64,000 nt of DNA from CAWBYL01 sp963793025 (GTDB lineage Bacteria > Actinomycetota > Acidimicrobiia > Acidimicrobiales > Acidimicrobilacustridaceae), in contig CAWBYL010000002.1 of the NCBI GenBank assembly GCA_963793025.1, positions 1 to 64,000 on the forward strand. The letters run 5' to 3'. This document shows, piece after piece, positions 34,906 to 43,503 of the stretch (the stretch's first letter is position 1; every line of letters begins with the position of its first letter). The position numbers and the translations under genes were made by a program. Under the pieces are notes generated by a model. It was given only the letters and a program-made list of their open reading frames with translations, ran no database searches and was not told the DNA's origin.

Positions 34906-37900
34906 TCAGCTCTCCGTGGCGTCGAGGCGGCGCAGGACGTACGGCAGTCCGATGCGCTCGGCCAGTGCTCGGGCCTGGGCGCGAGCCTGGTGAGCGGCGG
35001 CGGCGTCCCCCTGATCGGCCAGGAACGTGGCCTGATGGACGAGGCTGCGGGCCCGCCATCCCACGGCGCCGTTGGCCTCCGTCATGGCGACCGCGGCGGC
35101 GAACAGACGTTCCGCCTCGTCGGCTTCGCCGGTCGCCGCCCGCTGGCGGGCCAGGGCCAGGGCGGTCGGGCCCATGCTCAGCGGGGACATGCCCGGCGAC
35201 GTCCAGCGATCGGTGTAGGGCTCGAGTCGGGCGGCCACGGCGGCGGCCCCCTCGGGATCGTCGAGCTCGACCCGGACGTGCAGCGCCGCGCAGAACCCGA
35301 CGAGCGTCGTGTAGTCGTCGACGAACTCGGCGTCGGGTCCGTAGGGAGCGGTCAGCGACCGGGCCAGGTCGGCCCGCCCCACCTCCAACATGGCGAAGGC
35401 GATGGCCTCGCAGGCCACCCGCTCGTAGGTCGTCTCGCCCACGGTGGACAGGGCGAAGGGCACGAGGTCCTCGAGCCCTCCGTGGTCGATGGCGATGGCG
35501 GCGATGCCGGTGAGCAGGATCGTGTCGGTGTCGTAGAAGCGACCACGGCGGTGCAGCTCGTGGGCCCGGTTCACGAGCAGTTGGGCCTCGTCGTGGCGGC
35601 CGGCGGCGACCGCCATGCCCGCCTCGGCCCACATCTGCTGGGCGTGCAGGTGGGAGCGGGGGATCTCCTCGAGGATGCTCCGACCGATGGCCATCTCCGC
35701 GGTGACACCGGCGAGGTCACCCACCTCCAGGTGGGCCTCGGCCACGTGGTAGTGGGCGGCGTACACCAGCTCGGCAGGAAGGGGGTGGGCGGCGGCCAGC
35801 GCCACCATCTCGTCGGCGCTCCGGCGCCGTTCGTCGAGCAGTGCGGGACGGTTGGGGAGCATGGCGATGTTGAGGATCCCAGCCAGCACCACCGGGTCAC
35901 CGCTGGCGCGGGCGACGCGCTCCGCCTCGTCGCAGGCGGCCTGGTGGCGGGCCGGTTCGGCGAAGACGAGCTCCGAGGCCAGCGCTCCGAGCAGGACGGC
36001 TCGGCGGGCCAGGTCACCGTCGCCCAGGGCGGCGAGGGCGCGCTCGATGGCCTCGACCATCCGGGGGTCGACCATGCCGTAGCCCTCGTTGGTCCACACG
36101 TGGGTGTGGTTGACGAGGGAGGCGGCGCGGACCATGGCGTCGACCAGCCCGATGGCGTCGGCCGCCTCGATCGCCCCGAGGATCGGTCCCTTGGCTGCCT
36201 CGGTGCGGTCGGCTCGAACGAGGGCGGCGCCCTCGGAGATCAGGGCGTCGATCCGGGCGGCCGTGTCGCCCGGACGGGTGCGGGACAACGCCGTGGCCGC
36301 GTTGCCCCAGTGGTCGGCGGCGTCCTCGTGGGCCAGGCGGCTCTCGGCCAGCTCCGCCGCCCGCCGGGACGCCTCGACGGCGAGCTCTCCGCTCCCCGCC
36401 AGCATTCCCTCCATGGCGTGGTGGGCCACCACCGCGGCGTCGGTGCCGAGCGTCGGGCCCGCGGCGGTCGCAAGGGCGTGGGCGGCCCCGGCGTGGATGG
36501 CCGCCCGTCGGGCCGCGTTGATCTCGCTGGCCAGGGCGTCGCCGACCAACGCGTGGGAGAAGGCGAGCTCGCCCCGGGACTCGACCAGCAGGCCCTCGTC
36601 CAGCGCAGGGGCCAGCTCGGCGAGGACCGACGCGGCAGCGGTGTCGGCGACGGCGGCCAGCGTGTCGAGTCGGAAGGGTGAGCCGAGCACGGCGGCCGTG
36701 GACAGGAGCTGCTGAGTGGCGCGGGGCAGGCGTGACACGCGCCGTCGCACCACGAACCGGACCCCGGGCGGGATGGCGCGGGCGTCGGCCACCGCGGCGG
36801 CGTCGTCGAGGCGACCCTCCGAGGCGAGCAACTCGGTGAGCTCCTTGACGAAGAGCGGATTGCCGCCGGTCCGCTCGTGGACCACCGCCGCCACCTCGTC
36901 AGGGGCGCGGACGTCACCGCGGGCGGCGAGCCAGTCGACCACCTCCTCGGCCCGCAGCCCGCTGATCTCGAGGTGGCGGGAGGCCGGGATGCGGGCGATC
37001 TCGGCCAGGCAGTCGACGAGCGCGTCGGGGGCGTCGGCGTCGAGGGGTCGCATGGTGGCGACCAGCAACAGCCTGGTCGCGCCGAGGTCGGCGGCGATGT
37101 GCTCGAGCAGGCGCAGCGAGTCGGGATCGGCCCACTGGAGGTCGTCCACGACGACCAGGATCGGGTGGTCGACGGCCAGCACCTGGGTCAACGACGCCCG
37201 GTACAGCTCGAACCCGGTGCGGGCGGTGCTCGTGGTGTCGGGCCCGGCGTCGCCGGCGACCGCGGGCGCAGGGAGCTCGACGCTGTCCACCGTCCACGTC
37301 GGGAGCTGGTCGCTCAGCTGCTGGCTGATCTGGGTCAGGGCCCAGAACGGCGGGGTCGAGCGGCTCTCCGGACACCGGGCCCACACCGTGGCGAACCCGT
37401 CGGTCCGGGCCCGGTCGACGGCCGCTTCGGCCAGCCGGGACTTCCCGATGCCCGGTTCGCCGACCACGACGGCGATGGAGCCGCGGCCCGCCGCGGCCTC
37501 GGCCAGCGCTCCGTGCAGGAGACCCAGCTCGTGCTCGCGACCCACGATGGGCGCCGCCCGGGTCGGTTCGGCGCGCCCGGTGGCGGCGGCCTTCGGGGCG
37601 GCCCCGGGAGGGGGAGTGGTGACGGCGACCTCCGGGGCCAGGTCAGGGGCCAGGTCGAGGGCCGGGGACTGGGCCAGCAGATCGGCCTCCAGCCGCTTGA
37701 GATCGCTGCCCATGTCCAGCCCGTGGTCCTCGAGGAGGGCCTGGCGACAGCGGGCCACGACCCGGAGGGCGTCGGCCTGGCGCTCGCACCGGTACAGGGC
37801 CAGGGCCAACAGCCCCTGCAACCGCTCCCGGGTCGGGTTGGCGGAGGCCACCGGTTCCAGCCGTCCGACCGCTTCGTGGGGATCGCCCAGGTCGAGCCAC

Positions 37901-38412
37901 GCCTCGCCCAGGGCCTCCACCGCTCCCAGGCGCACCTCGGCGGCATGCGCCGCAGCAGCCATGACGAACGGCTCGCGGGCCAGCTCGGGCAGCACCGGCC
38001 CGGTCCAGATCTCCAGCGCACCTTCGAGCGCCTCGACCGCTCCCGGGCGGTCACCCTCCCGCAGACGGCGGCGGCCGGCGGCCACCGCGTCCTCGAACCG
38101 GTGGAGGTCGACGTCCTCCCGGGACACCACCAACCGGTAGCCCGGCGCCTGGCTGACGAGCACCCGGGCCGGGTCACGCGGCCGTCGCCCGGGTTCGAGG
38201 ATCGTGCGTAGCCGGGACACGTAGGTGCGCAGCGACACGATGGCCTTGTCGGCGTCGTCGTCCCACAGCAGCTCGATGAGGCGGTCGGCCGACACGACCT
38301 GGTCCCGCTCGAGCAGGAGCACGGCCACGATGGCGCGCTGCTTGGGCGTCCCGAGATCGAGCGGCTGATCCTCATCGGTCACCGCCAGGCCGCCCAGCAC
38401 GTGGAACCGCAT
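34906..38412 (-). CDS. AfsR/SARP-type regulator: winged helix, BTAD, AAA ATPase and TPR
   Basis: 1168 residues from ATG 38412 (MRFHVLGGLAVTDEDQPLDL). Residues 1-95 are an OmpR-like DNA-binding domain (GTPKQRAIVAVLLLERDQVV, SLRTYVSRLRTILEPG); 100-250 are the bacterial transcriptional activation domain (DLHRFEDAVAAGRRRLREGD, ALALYRCERQADALRVVARC). Then an ATPase: AVVVGEPGIGKSRLAEAAVD (Walker A), PILVVVDDLQWADPDSLRLL (Walker B), LLLVATMRPLDADAPDAL. The last about 550 residues are TPR-like helices (GRFYDTDTILLTGIAAIAID, ALARQRAATGEADEAERLFA). Members activate secondary-metabolite or stress genes through ATP-dependent oligomerisation. The frame stays open another 180 codons upstream, but that part is the antisense of a terminator and the SDR gene, so 38412 is preferred. 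Confidence 0.88.
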   Translation of the reverse strand: MRFHVLGGLAVTDEDQPLDLGTPKQRAIVAVLLLERDQVVSADRLIELLWDDDADKAIVSLRTYVSRLRTILEPGRRPRDPARVLVSQAPGYRLVVSREDVDLHRFEDAVAAGRRRLREGDRPGAVEALEGALEIWTGPVLPELAREPFVMAAAAHAAEVRLGAVEALGEAWLDLGDPHEAVGRLEPVASANPTRERLQGLLALALYRCERQADALRVVARCRQALLEDHGLDMGSDLKRLEADLLAQSPALDLAPDLAPEVAVTTPPPGAAPKAAATGRAEPTRAAPIVGREHELGLLHGALAEAAAGRGSIAVVVGEPGIGKSRLAEAAVDRARTDGFATVWARCPESRSTPPFWALTQISQQLSDQLPTWTVDSVELPAPAVAGDAGPDTTSTARTGFELYRASLTQVLAVDHPILVVVDDLQWADPDSLRLLEHIAADLGATRLLLVATMRPLDADAPDALVDCLAEIARIPASRHLEISGLRAEEVVDWLAARGDVRAPDEVAAVVHERTGGNPLFVKELTELLASEGRLDDAAAVADARAIPPGVRFVVRRRVSRLPRATQQLLSTAAVLGSPFRLDTLAAVADTAAASVLAELAPALDEGLLVESRGELAFSHALVGDALASEINAARRAAIHAGAAHALATAAGPTLGTDAAVVAHHAMEGMLAGSGELAVEASRRAAELAESRLAHEDAADHWGNAATALSRTRPGDTAARIDALISEGAALVRADRTEAAKGPILGAIEAADAIGLVDAMVRAASLVNHTHVWTNEGYGMVDPRMVEAIERALAALGDGDLARRAVLLGALASELVFAEPARHQAACDEAERVARASGDPVVLAGILNIAMLPNRPALLDERRRSADEMVALAAAHPLPAELVYAAHYHVAEAHLEVGDLAGVTAEMAIGRSILEEIPRSHLHAQQMWAEAGMAVAAGRHDEAQLLVNRAHELHRRGRFYDTDTILLTGIAAIAIDHGGLEDLVPFALSTVGETTYERVACEAIAFAMLEVGRADLARSLTAPYGPDAEFVDDYTTLVGFCAALHVRVELDDPEGAAAVAARLEPYTDRWTSPGMSPLSMGPTALALARQRAATGEADEAERLFAAAVAMTEANGAVGWRARSLVHQATFLADQGDAAAAHQARAQARALAERIGLPYVLRRLDATES

Positions 38413-38454
38413 CGCTGCGCAGACTAGCGATCCGACCTCCCCTTCTCCCTCCTC

Positions 38455-38508
38455 CCCACGCTGGCTCCGTACGTACCGGTTTCCGTAACGATCGGAGCCA
38501 GCTTGGGC
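38455..38508 (-). terminator. Hairpin between SDR and AfsR-type gene
   Basis: Arms CGCTGGCTCCG (38459-38469) and CGGAGCCAGC (38493-38502) flank a 23-base loop; short C-rich and G-rich flanks extend the pairing. It sits 15 bases after the SDR stop and 47 bases before the AfsR-type start, so it can end SDR transcription. An operator role for the regulator is the alternative. Confidence 0.6.
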
Positions 38509-38522
38509 GGGGTGGAGGGGGG

Positions 38523-39347
38523 TCAGCGGATGGTGAGCTGGCCGCCGTCGACGTTGTAGGCCTGACCGGTGATCCAGGACCCCTGGTCGCTGCACAGGTA
38601 GACGACCATCTGGGCGATGTCCTCCCCGGTGCCGGCTCGCCGCAGGGGGATGATCCGCATCATCCGCTCCCAGTCGGCGCCGCGGTCGATGTCGTCCAGC
38701 CGGCTGGTGTCCACGATGCCGGGGCAGATGGTGTTGACCCGGATGCCGTCGGGTCCGAGCTCCTGGGCCATGGCCGAGGTGAGGGCGTGGATGGCCGCCT
38801 TGGACGCCGAGTAGGCCGCGGTGTTGGCGCCACCGATCTTGCCGCCCACGCTGGAGATGTTGACGATGGAGCCCACCTTGTCGACGGCCAACCAGTGGCG
38901 GGCCGCGGCCCGGCTCAGGTGGAAGGTGCCGTTGAGGTTCACGTCGAGGACGTGGCGCCACACGGCGGGGTCGAGCTCGGTGACGGGGAGGCGGTCGGGC
39001 CCGCGGGCCGCCCCGGCGTTGTTCACCACCACGTCGATGCGGCCGAACCGCTCGAGGGTGGTGGCCACCAGCTCGTCCACGGCGGCCTCGTCGGAGATGT
39101 CGCTCACCAGCGGCAGGGCCCGCCGGCCGAGCGCCGCGATCTCCTCGGCCACCGACGCGATGTCGTGCCAGCCCGCCGCCTTCTCCTCGTCGGGGAAGCG
39201 CTCGGGGTCACGACCGGTGCCGGTGATGACGACGTCGCAACCGGCCCGGGCCAGCTCCACCGCGATGGGCCGACCGATCGATCGCATGCGCCCGGCCCCG
39301 GTGACGATGGCGACGTGGTCGTCCAGGCCGGTCAGCTCGTAGGTCAT
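38523..39347 (-). CDS. Short-chain dehydrogenase/reductase
   Basis: 274 residues: VAIVTGAGRMRSIGRPIAVE (coenzyme-binding glycine loop), VVVNNAGAARGPDRLPVTEL (N-N-A-G), VNLNGTFHLSRAAARHWLAV, then the catalytic SIVNISSVGGKIGGANTAAY with SASKAAIHAL (Ser, Tyr-x3-Lys), and RVNTICPGIVDTSRLDDIDR. The C-terminal WITGQAYNVDGGQLTIR is standard for the classical SDR group. It oxidises or reduces an alcohol/ketone with NAD(P) in the cytoplasm; substrate unknown. Divergent from the amidohydrolase, suggesting shared regulation in the 193-base gap between them. Confidence 0.9.
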   Translation of the reverse strand: MTYELTGLDDHVAIVTGAGRMRSIGRPIAVELARAGCDVVITGTGRDPERFPDEEKAAGWHDIASVAEEIAALGRRALPLVSDISDEAAVDELVATTLERFGRIDVVVNNAGAARGPDRLPVTELDPAVWRHVLDVNLNGTFHLSRAAARHWLAVDKVGSIVNISSVGGKIGGANTAAYSASKAAIHALTSAMAQELGPDGIRVNTICPGIVDTSRLDDIDRGADWERMMRIIPLRRAGTGEDIAQMVVYLCSDQGSWITGQAYNVDGGQLTIR

Positions 39348-39540
39348 CGTCGTCGTCCCCTGTCGTCGCGCCGCGTTCCCCTCGTCGCTCGACGGGGCGG
39401 GCGCGTGACGCCCATCCTGCCCGCTCGACGCGCGCCGGGCGGCGGGAGGGCCCGGACGCCCGGCGGGAACGAACTCGAGCGGGGCTACCTTGGGCCGGGC
39501 CTCGCCGCCGGCGGCGGGTGCGCAGAGGAGGTCCACGGTC

Positions 39541-40734
39541 ATGGGGGAATCGCTGAACACGGCGCTCGGTCTCGACGCCGACGTCCGCATCATCGACGCC
39601 GACACCCACCTCACCGAGCCCGCCGACCTGTGGACGTCCCGGGCCCCGGCGCGCTACGCCGATCGCGTCCCGCGCGTCGAGGTGATCGACGGGAAGGACA
39701 CGTGGGTCTTCGACGGGGAGGTGATGGGCGCCGCCGGTACCTCGTCGGTCATCGACCGCGCCGGTGACAAGCACCTGGGGATGTCCTTCATCGGCCTCGG
39801 CTACGAGGGCATGCACCAGGGGGCCTGGGACATCGGGCCCCGCCTCCAGTACATGGACGAACAGGGCATCTGGGCTCAGATCGTGTACCCCAACACCGTC
39901 GGCTTCGGCGGCCAGCGCTTCTACGAGAACCAGGACGCCGGCCTGCGCCTGGCCGCCGTGCAGATCTTCAACGACGCGTCGGCGGACATGCAGGCGACGT
40001 CCGGCGACCGCCTCTTCGCCATGGCCATCACCCCGTGGTGGGACGTCGACGAGACGGTGGCCGAGATCCGTCGGGCCGCGGCCATGGGCCTGCGGGGCGT
40101 CAACATCGGCACCGGTCCCCACGTCCACGGCCTCCCCGACCTCAGCGAGAGCCACTGGGACACGATGTGGGACGCCTGCGCCGAGCTGGCCATGCCGGTG
40201 AACTTCCACATCGGGGCCAGCACCGACACCATGTCGTGGTTCGGCACCTCACCGTGGCCGTCGCGGACGATCGACGAGAAGCTGGCCATCGGCTCGGCCA
40301 TGATGTTCCTCAGCAACTCGTCGGTCATCGCCAACCTCATCTTCGGTGGGGTCCTGGAGCGTCACCCCGACGTGCAGTTCGTCTCCGTGGAGAGCGGCAT
40401 CGGCTGGATCCCGTTCTTCCTCCAGTCGCTCGACTACCAGCAGCAACAGAGCGTCCCCGGATCGCTCGGCACCACGTTGTCGCTGACGCCCACCGAGTAC
40501 TTCCAGCGTCAGATGCACGCCTGCTTCTGGTTCGAGGAGGCCGGCGTGCCCGAAGCGGTCGCCGCCCTGGGGCCCGACCGGGTGCTGTTCGAGACCGACT
40601 ACCCGCACCCCACCTGCCTGTACCCCGACTCCCTCGCCACCGCCGGCGCAACCGTGCGTTCGCTGCCCGAGGCCAGCCGGCGCAAGGTGATGAGCGAGAA
40701 CGCCTCCCGCCTCTACCGGATCCCCCTGGCCTGA
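39541..40734 (+). CDS. Amidohydrolase-2 family (ACMSD-like) metal-dependent hydrolase
   Basis: 397 residues, TIM-barrel type. RIIDADTHLTEPADLW carries the first metal His (D-x-D-x-H), GYEGMHQGAWDIGPRL, MPVNFHIGASTDTMSWFG the central His, VQFVSVESGIGWIPFFLQSL, and RVLFETDYPHPTCLYPDS the C-terminal Asp. This is the pattern of the actinobacterial amidohydrolases near 2-amino-3-carboxymuconate semialdehyde decarboxylase; members hydrolyse C-N or C-C bonds or decarboxylate. ATG at 39541 is the first codon after the divergent promoter gap. Its neighbours (SDR, LLM oxidoreductase, DUF35/thiolase pair) suggest a degradation cluster. Confidence 0.87.
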   Translation: MGESLNTALGLDADVRIIDADTHLTEPADLWTSRAPARYADRVPRVEVIDGKDTWVFDGEVMGAAGTSSVIDRAGDKHLGMSFIGLGYEGMHQGAWDIGPRLQYMDEQGIWAQIVYPNTVGFGGQRFYENQDAGLRLAAVQIFNDASADMQATSGDRLFAMAITPWWDVDETVAEIRRAAAMGLRGVNIGTGPHVHGLPDLSESHWDTMWDACAELAMPVNFHIGASTDTMSWFGTSPWPSRTIDEKLAIGSAMMFLSNSSVIANLIFGGVLERHPDVQFVSVESGIGWIPFFLQSLDYQQQQSVPGSLGTTLSLTPTEYFQRQMHACFWFEEAGVPEAVAALGPDRVLFETDYPHPTCLYPDSLATAGATVRSLPEASRRKVMSENASRLYRIPLA

Positions 40735-40751
40735 CCCCCGCCCCCTCGGAC

Positions 40752-40849
40752 GTGGATGTCGGGGTTCTGCGCGGAGTTTCTGCCTCAGGTACGGGTGGGG
40801 TGGCGGTGCCGGAGGTGGATGTCGGGGTTCTGTGCGGAGTTCTGCCTCC
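40752..40849. repeat. Pair of imperfect direct repeats between convergent genes
   Basis: GTGGATGTCGGGGTTCTG followed by CGGAGTTTCTGCCTC (40752-40786) recurs at 40815-40849 with two differences (C to T, one T lost). The 28-base spacer is G-rich. It lies between the amidohydrolase (plus) and the LLM gene (minus). No palindrome; purpose unknown. Confidence 0.8.
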
Positions 40850-40864
40850 GACGGGGGTCAGGGG

Positions 40865-41695
40865 TCAGGGGGTCAGGTCGAGGGCGGCGGCCAGGAGCCG
40901 CATCGACTCCAGCCACGACTCGACGTCGGAGCGCCACGGGGCGGCCACCACGTGCTGCACCCCCGCTGCCTCGAAGCCGGCGTGCTCGGCCTGGATCTCG
41001 GCGACCGCCATGCCCTGGGGGTCCCAACCGGTCCGCAACGAGACGGTGAACGACCCGGGGTCGGGATGGTCGGCCCGCAGCCGCTCGATCGGCGCCCCGA
41101 CGGTGTCGGGCTTCAGGCCGATGAGCTGGAAGCCGGTACCGAAACGGGCCGCCCGTCGGTAGGCAGCCTCGCTTCCCCCTCCGATCCACACCTCCACCGG
41201 GTGGGCCGGCGGGGGCAGCACCCGGAGGTCGTCGAAGCGGTAGTGCTCCCCGTGGAACGAAGCCGGATCGGTCGTCCAGCACGTCTCGAGGATCTCCAGG
41301 ATCTCGTCGGTGCGGCGACCGCGGGTGTGGAAGTCCTGCCCGAGGGCGACGTACTCGGCCTCGCTCCAACCCACCCCGACGGCGAGCTTGAGCCGTCCCC
41401 CGGAGAGCGAGTCGAGGCTGGCGGTGGCGTTGGCCAGCCACAGCGGGTGGTACTGGGCGGCCACCAGGACGCTGGTACCGAGTCCGATGCGCTCGGTGGC
41501 GGCGGCCGCCCAGGCGAGGGTCAGGAACGGGTCGTAGAGGAAGGGCGAGGGATACCCCTGGGCGGCCGGTTGCACCACGTGGTCGCTGACCCACAGGTCG
41601 GCGAAACCGAGCTCCTCGGCCAGGACCGCGGCCCGGGCGATGGCGTCGGGGCCCGACGCCCGTCCGAACTGGGGGAGGTGGATTCCGACTCGCAT
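40865..41695 (-). CDS. LLM-class F420-dependent oxidoreductase
   Basis: 276 residues from ATG 41695: MRVGIHLPQFGRASGPDAIA, ELGFADLWVSDHVVQPAAQG, ATERIGLGTSVLVAAQYHPL, DSLSGGRLKLAVGVGWSEAE and HPVEVWIGGGSEAAYRRAAR. These are the luciferase-like TIM-barrel motifs; D-H-V at the cofactor face and G-V-G-W-S fit the actinobacterial F420-using branch. It would transfer hydride from F420H2 or oxidise an alcohol/thiol; substrate unknown. It is 38 bases after the DUF35 gene on the same strand and likely in its transcript. Confidence 0.85.
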   Translation of the reverse strand: MRVGIHLPQFGRASGPDAIARAAVLAEELGFADLWVSDHVVQPAAQGYPSPFLYDPFLTLAWAAAATERIGLGTSVLVAAQYHPLWLANATASLDSLSGGRLKLAVGVGWSEAEYVALGQDFHTRGRRTDEILEILETCWTTDPASFHGEHYRFDDLRVLPPPAHPVEVWIGGGSEAAYRRAARFGTGFQLIGLKPDTVGAPIERLRADHPDPGSFTVSLRTGWDPQGMAVAEIQAEHAGFEAAGVQHVVAAPWRSDVESWLESMRLLAAALDLTP

Positions 41696-41733
41696 GGCCC
41701 CATTCCACTCCACCCCGCCGGGTCCCGGCCGCC

Positions 41734-42156
41734 TCAGGTCGCCAGGCGGTACTTCAAGAGGGTGAGGCCGTCGTCGCCGTGCTCGAACACCGGCACCACG
41801 GCGGCGCCGACGGTGACCTCCTCGGGCTCCGACCCGACGATGTCGGTCGTGACGTGCACGCCCTCGGCCAGCTCCACCACGGCGATGATCTGCGGGGTCT
41901 CGTCAGCGAAGGCGGGGAACGTGGGCAGGCGGGCCACGGTGAAGGTGAACACCACGCCCGCTCCGCTGACCTCGGTCCACTCCAGGCGGTCCGACAGGCA
42001 GTGGGGGCAGCGCACCCGCGGGTAGTACACCCAGCTCCGGCATTCGCCGCAGCGCTGCACCAGCACCTGCTCGGCGGTGAGCGCGTCCCAGAACGGTTGC
42101 GAGGTGGGCGTCGGCACCGGGCGGGGCTTGGGCAGCTCGGTCGGATCGGGGGCCAT
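41734..42156 (-). CDS. DUF35 / OB-fold zinc-ribbon CoA-binding protein (ChsH2-like)
   Basis: 140 residues. N-terminal helix PTSQPFWDALTAEQVLVQRC, a rubredoxin-like zinc ribbon (RCGECRSWVYYPRVRCPHCL: C-x2-C...C-x2-C), then an OB fold (WTEVSGAGVVFTFTVARLPT, IIAVVELAEGVHVTTDIVGS, VTVGAAVVPVFEHG). DUF35 proteins pair with thiolase-like enzymes, binding acyl-CoA and forming the active retro-aldolase or thiolase complex in steroid and fatty-acid degradation. The gene begins one base after the thiolase-like stop, which is the arrangement seen for such complexes. Confidence 0.88.
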   Translation of the reverse strand: MAPDPTELPKPRPVPTPTSQPFWDALTAEQVLVQRCGECRSWVYYPRVRCPHCLSDRLEWTEVSGAGVVFTFTVARLPTFPAFADETPQIIAVVELAEGVHVTTDIVGSEPEEVTVGAAVVPVFEHGDDGLTLLKYRLAT

Positions 42157-42157
42157 C

Positions 42158-43360
42158 TCAGCCTCCCTGCAGCACGAGGGCGGTCTGCTCGCTCATGATG
42201 CCGCCGGTGCCCGACACGTAGGCCGTGTCGTGGCGGGCCAGCTGGCGGTCGCCGGCCCGGCCCTGGATCTGGCGGGCCGCCTCCACCACGTGGGACATGC
42301 CGCCGGCCAGGCCGGGCTGTCCGAAGCCGAGCTGGCCGCCGTGGGTGTTGCAGGGGAAGTCACCCTGGTACGACAGATCGTGGTCCCGCACGAAGGCCTG
42401 GCCCTCGCCCTTCCCGCAGAAGCCCGAGTCCTCGATGGAGAGCAGGGCGGTGATCGTGTAGCAGTCGTAGAGCTGCACCATGTCCATGTCGGCCGGGCCC
42501 ACGCCGGCCATCCCGAACGCCGAGCGGGCGGCGGCGGCCACCGGGGTGTGGGGGAGGTCGGGCGCGTAGGTGGGTGTCTTGTGGGTGAGGCGCTCGCCGA
42601 ACCCGGTCACCGTCACCGGCCGGTGGTCGACGCGACGGGCCCGCTCGGTGGAGCACATCACCATGGCCGCCCCGCCGACGCACGGCATGACGATCTCCAG
42701 CATGTGCAGCGGATCGGCGACCAGCTTCGAGGCCAGCACGTCGTCGACGGTGATGGGCTTCCCGAAGAAGACCGCATCGGGGTTGGCGCAGGCGCTGACC
42801 CGCTGGTCGGCGGCGATCTTGGCCCGGGCCCGCTCGTCCCAGCCGTAGAGGTCGTGGTAGCGCTGGGCGTACATGGCGAAGCCGGCGTTCTGGGCGATGT
42901 TGCCGTAGGGGATCTCGAACTCGGCCTGGGGTGACCCCCACGTGCTGCTCGACGCCCCGTAGAGGATCCGCTCGTTGAACGGCTTGGGCACCGGGGACGG
43001 GGGCGCGGGGGATGACGCCGCCGCCATCACCACCACGTCGCACAGGCCCAGCTCGATGGCCGCCGCCGCTCGCCACACCATGCCGACCGACGACGCCCCG
43101 CCGAGGTCGACGCGCTCGGCCAGGTTCACCGACCACCCGCAGTACTCGGCGATGGTGGCGGGCAGGAACAGCGCCGCCTCGGCGACGTCGCCGGCGCACA
43201 CCAGCCCGTCGACCTCGCTGCTCTCGATGCCGGCGTCGGCCAGGGCCTCGGCCACCAGGTCGGCCCACTGCTCGATGGTCAACCGGGGCTGGCCCGTGAA
43301 GTGGCGTTCCGATCGCCGTTCCGTCCAGCCCACGATGTGGGCGTCGCCCCGCAGTCCCAT
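42158..43360 (-). CDS. Thiolase-like protein (SCP-x/Ltp2 type), partner of DUF35
   Basis: 400 residues in thiolase fold order: MGLRGDAHIVGWTERRSERH, LADAGIESSEVDGLVCAGDV, VDLGGASSVGMVWRAAAAIE, ITVDDVLASKLVADPLHMLE, GPADMDMVQLYDCYTITALL with SIEDSGFCGKGEGQAFVRDH, FPCNTHGGQLGFGQPGLAGG. At the usual nucleophile position (C-A-S-G in true thiolases) it reads G-G-A-S-S-V-G with no Cys, while N-T-H-G-G and the Tyr-rich L-Y-D-C-Y segment remain. This is the pattern of lipid-transfer/Ltp2-type aldolases rather than Claisen thiolases. With the adjacent DUF35 subunit it probably cleaves a beta-hydroxyacyl-CoA by a retro-aldol reaction. Confidence 0.85.
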   Translation of the reverse strand: MGLRGDAHIVGWTERRSERHFTGQPRLTIEQWADLVAEALADAGIESSEVDGLVCAGDVAEAALFLPATIAEYCGWSVNLAERVDLGGASSVGMVWRAAAAIELGLCDVVVMAAASSPAPPSPVPKPFNERILYGASSSTWGSPQAEFEIPYGNIAQNAGFAMYAQRYHDLYGWDERARAKIAADQRVSACANPDAVFFGKPITVDDVLASKLVADPLHMLEIVMPCVGGAAMVMCSTERARRVDHRPVTVTGFGERLTHKTPTYAPDLPHTPVAAAARSAFGMAGVGPADMDMVQLYDCYTITALLSIEDSGFCGKGEGQAFVRDHDLSYQGDFPCNTHGGQLGFGQPGLAGGMSHVVEAARQIQGRAGDRQLARHDTAYVSGTGGIMSEQTALVLQGG

Positions 43361-43503
43361 CGGTCCCCCTCCGGTCGGGACGGTGGACCCGACCCTGTTC
43401 TCGTACCACAGCCGCCGCGTCGGGACCGCTTCGCCCGGCCGACGACCACGCCGGGAACGCCCAGTGGCGGCAATCGTCGGTGGTCCACGGTGGTCGACGT
43501 CGC

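Noticed and set aside
38413..38961. N-terminal extension of the AfsR-type regulator by 183 codons
   Set aside because: The extension is antisense to the SDR gene and passes through the hairpin at 38455-38508; the domain starts exactly at 38412.
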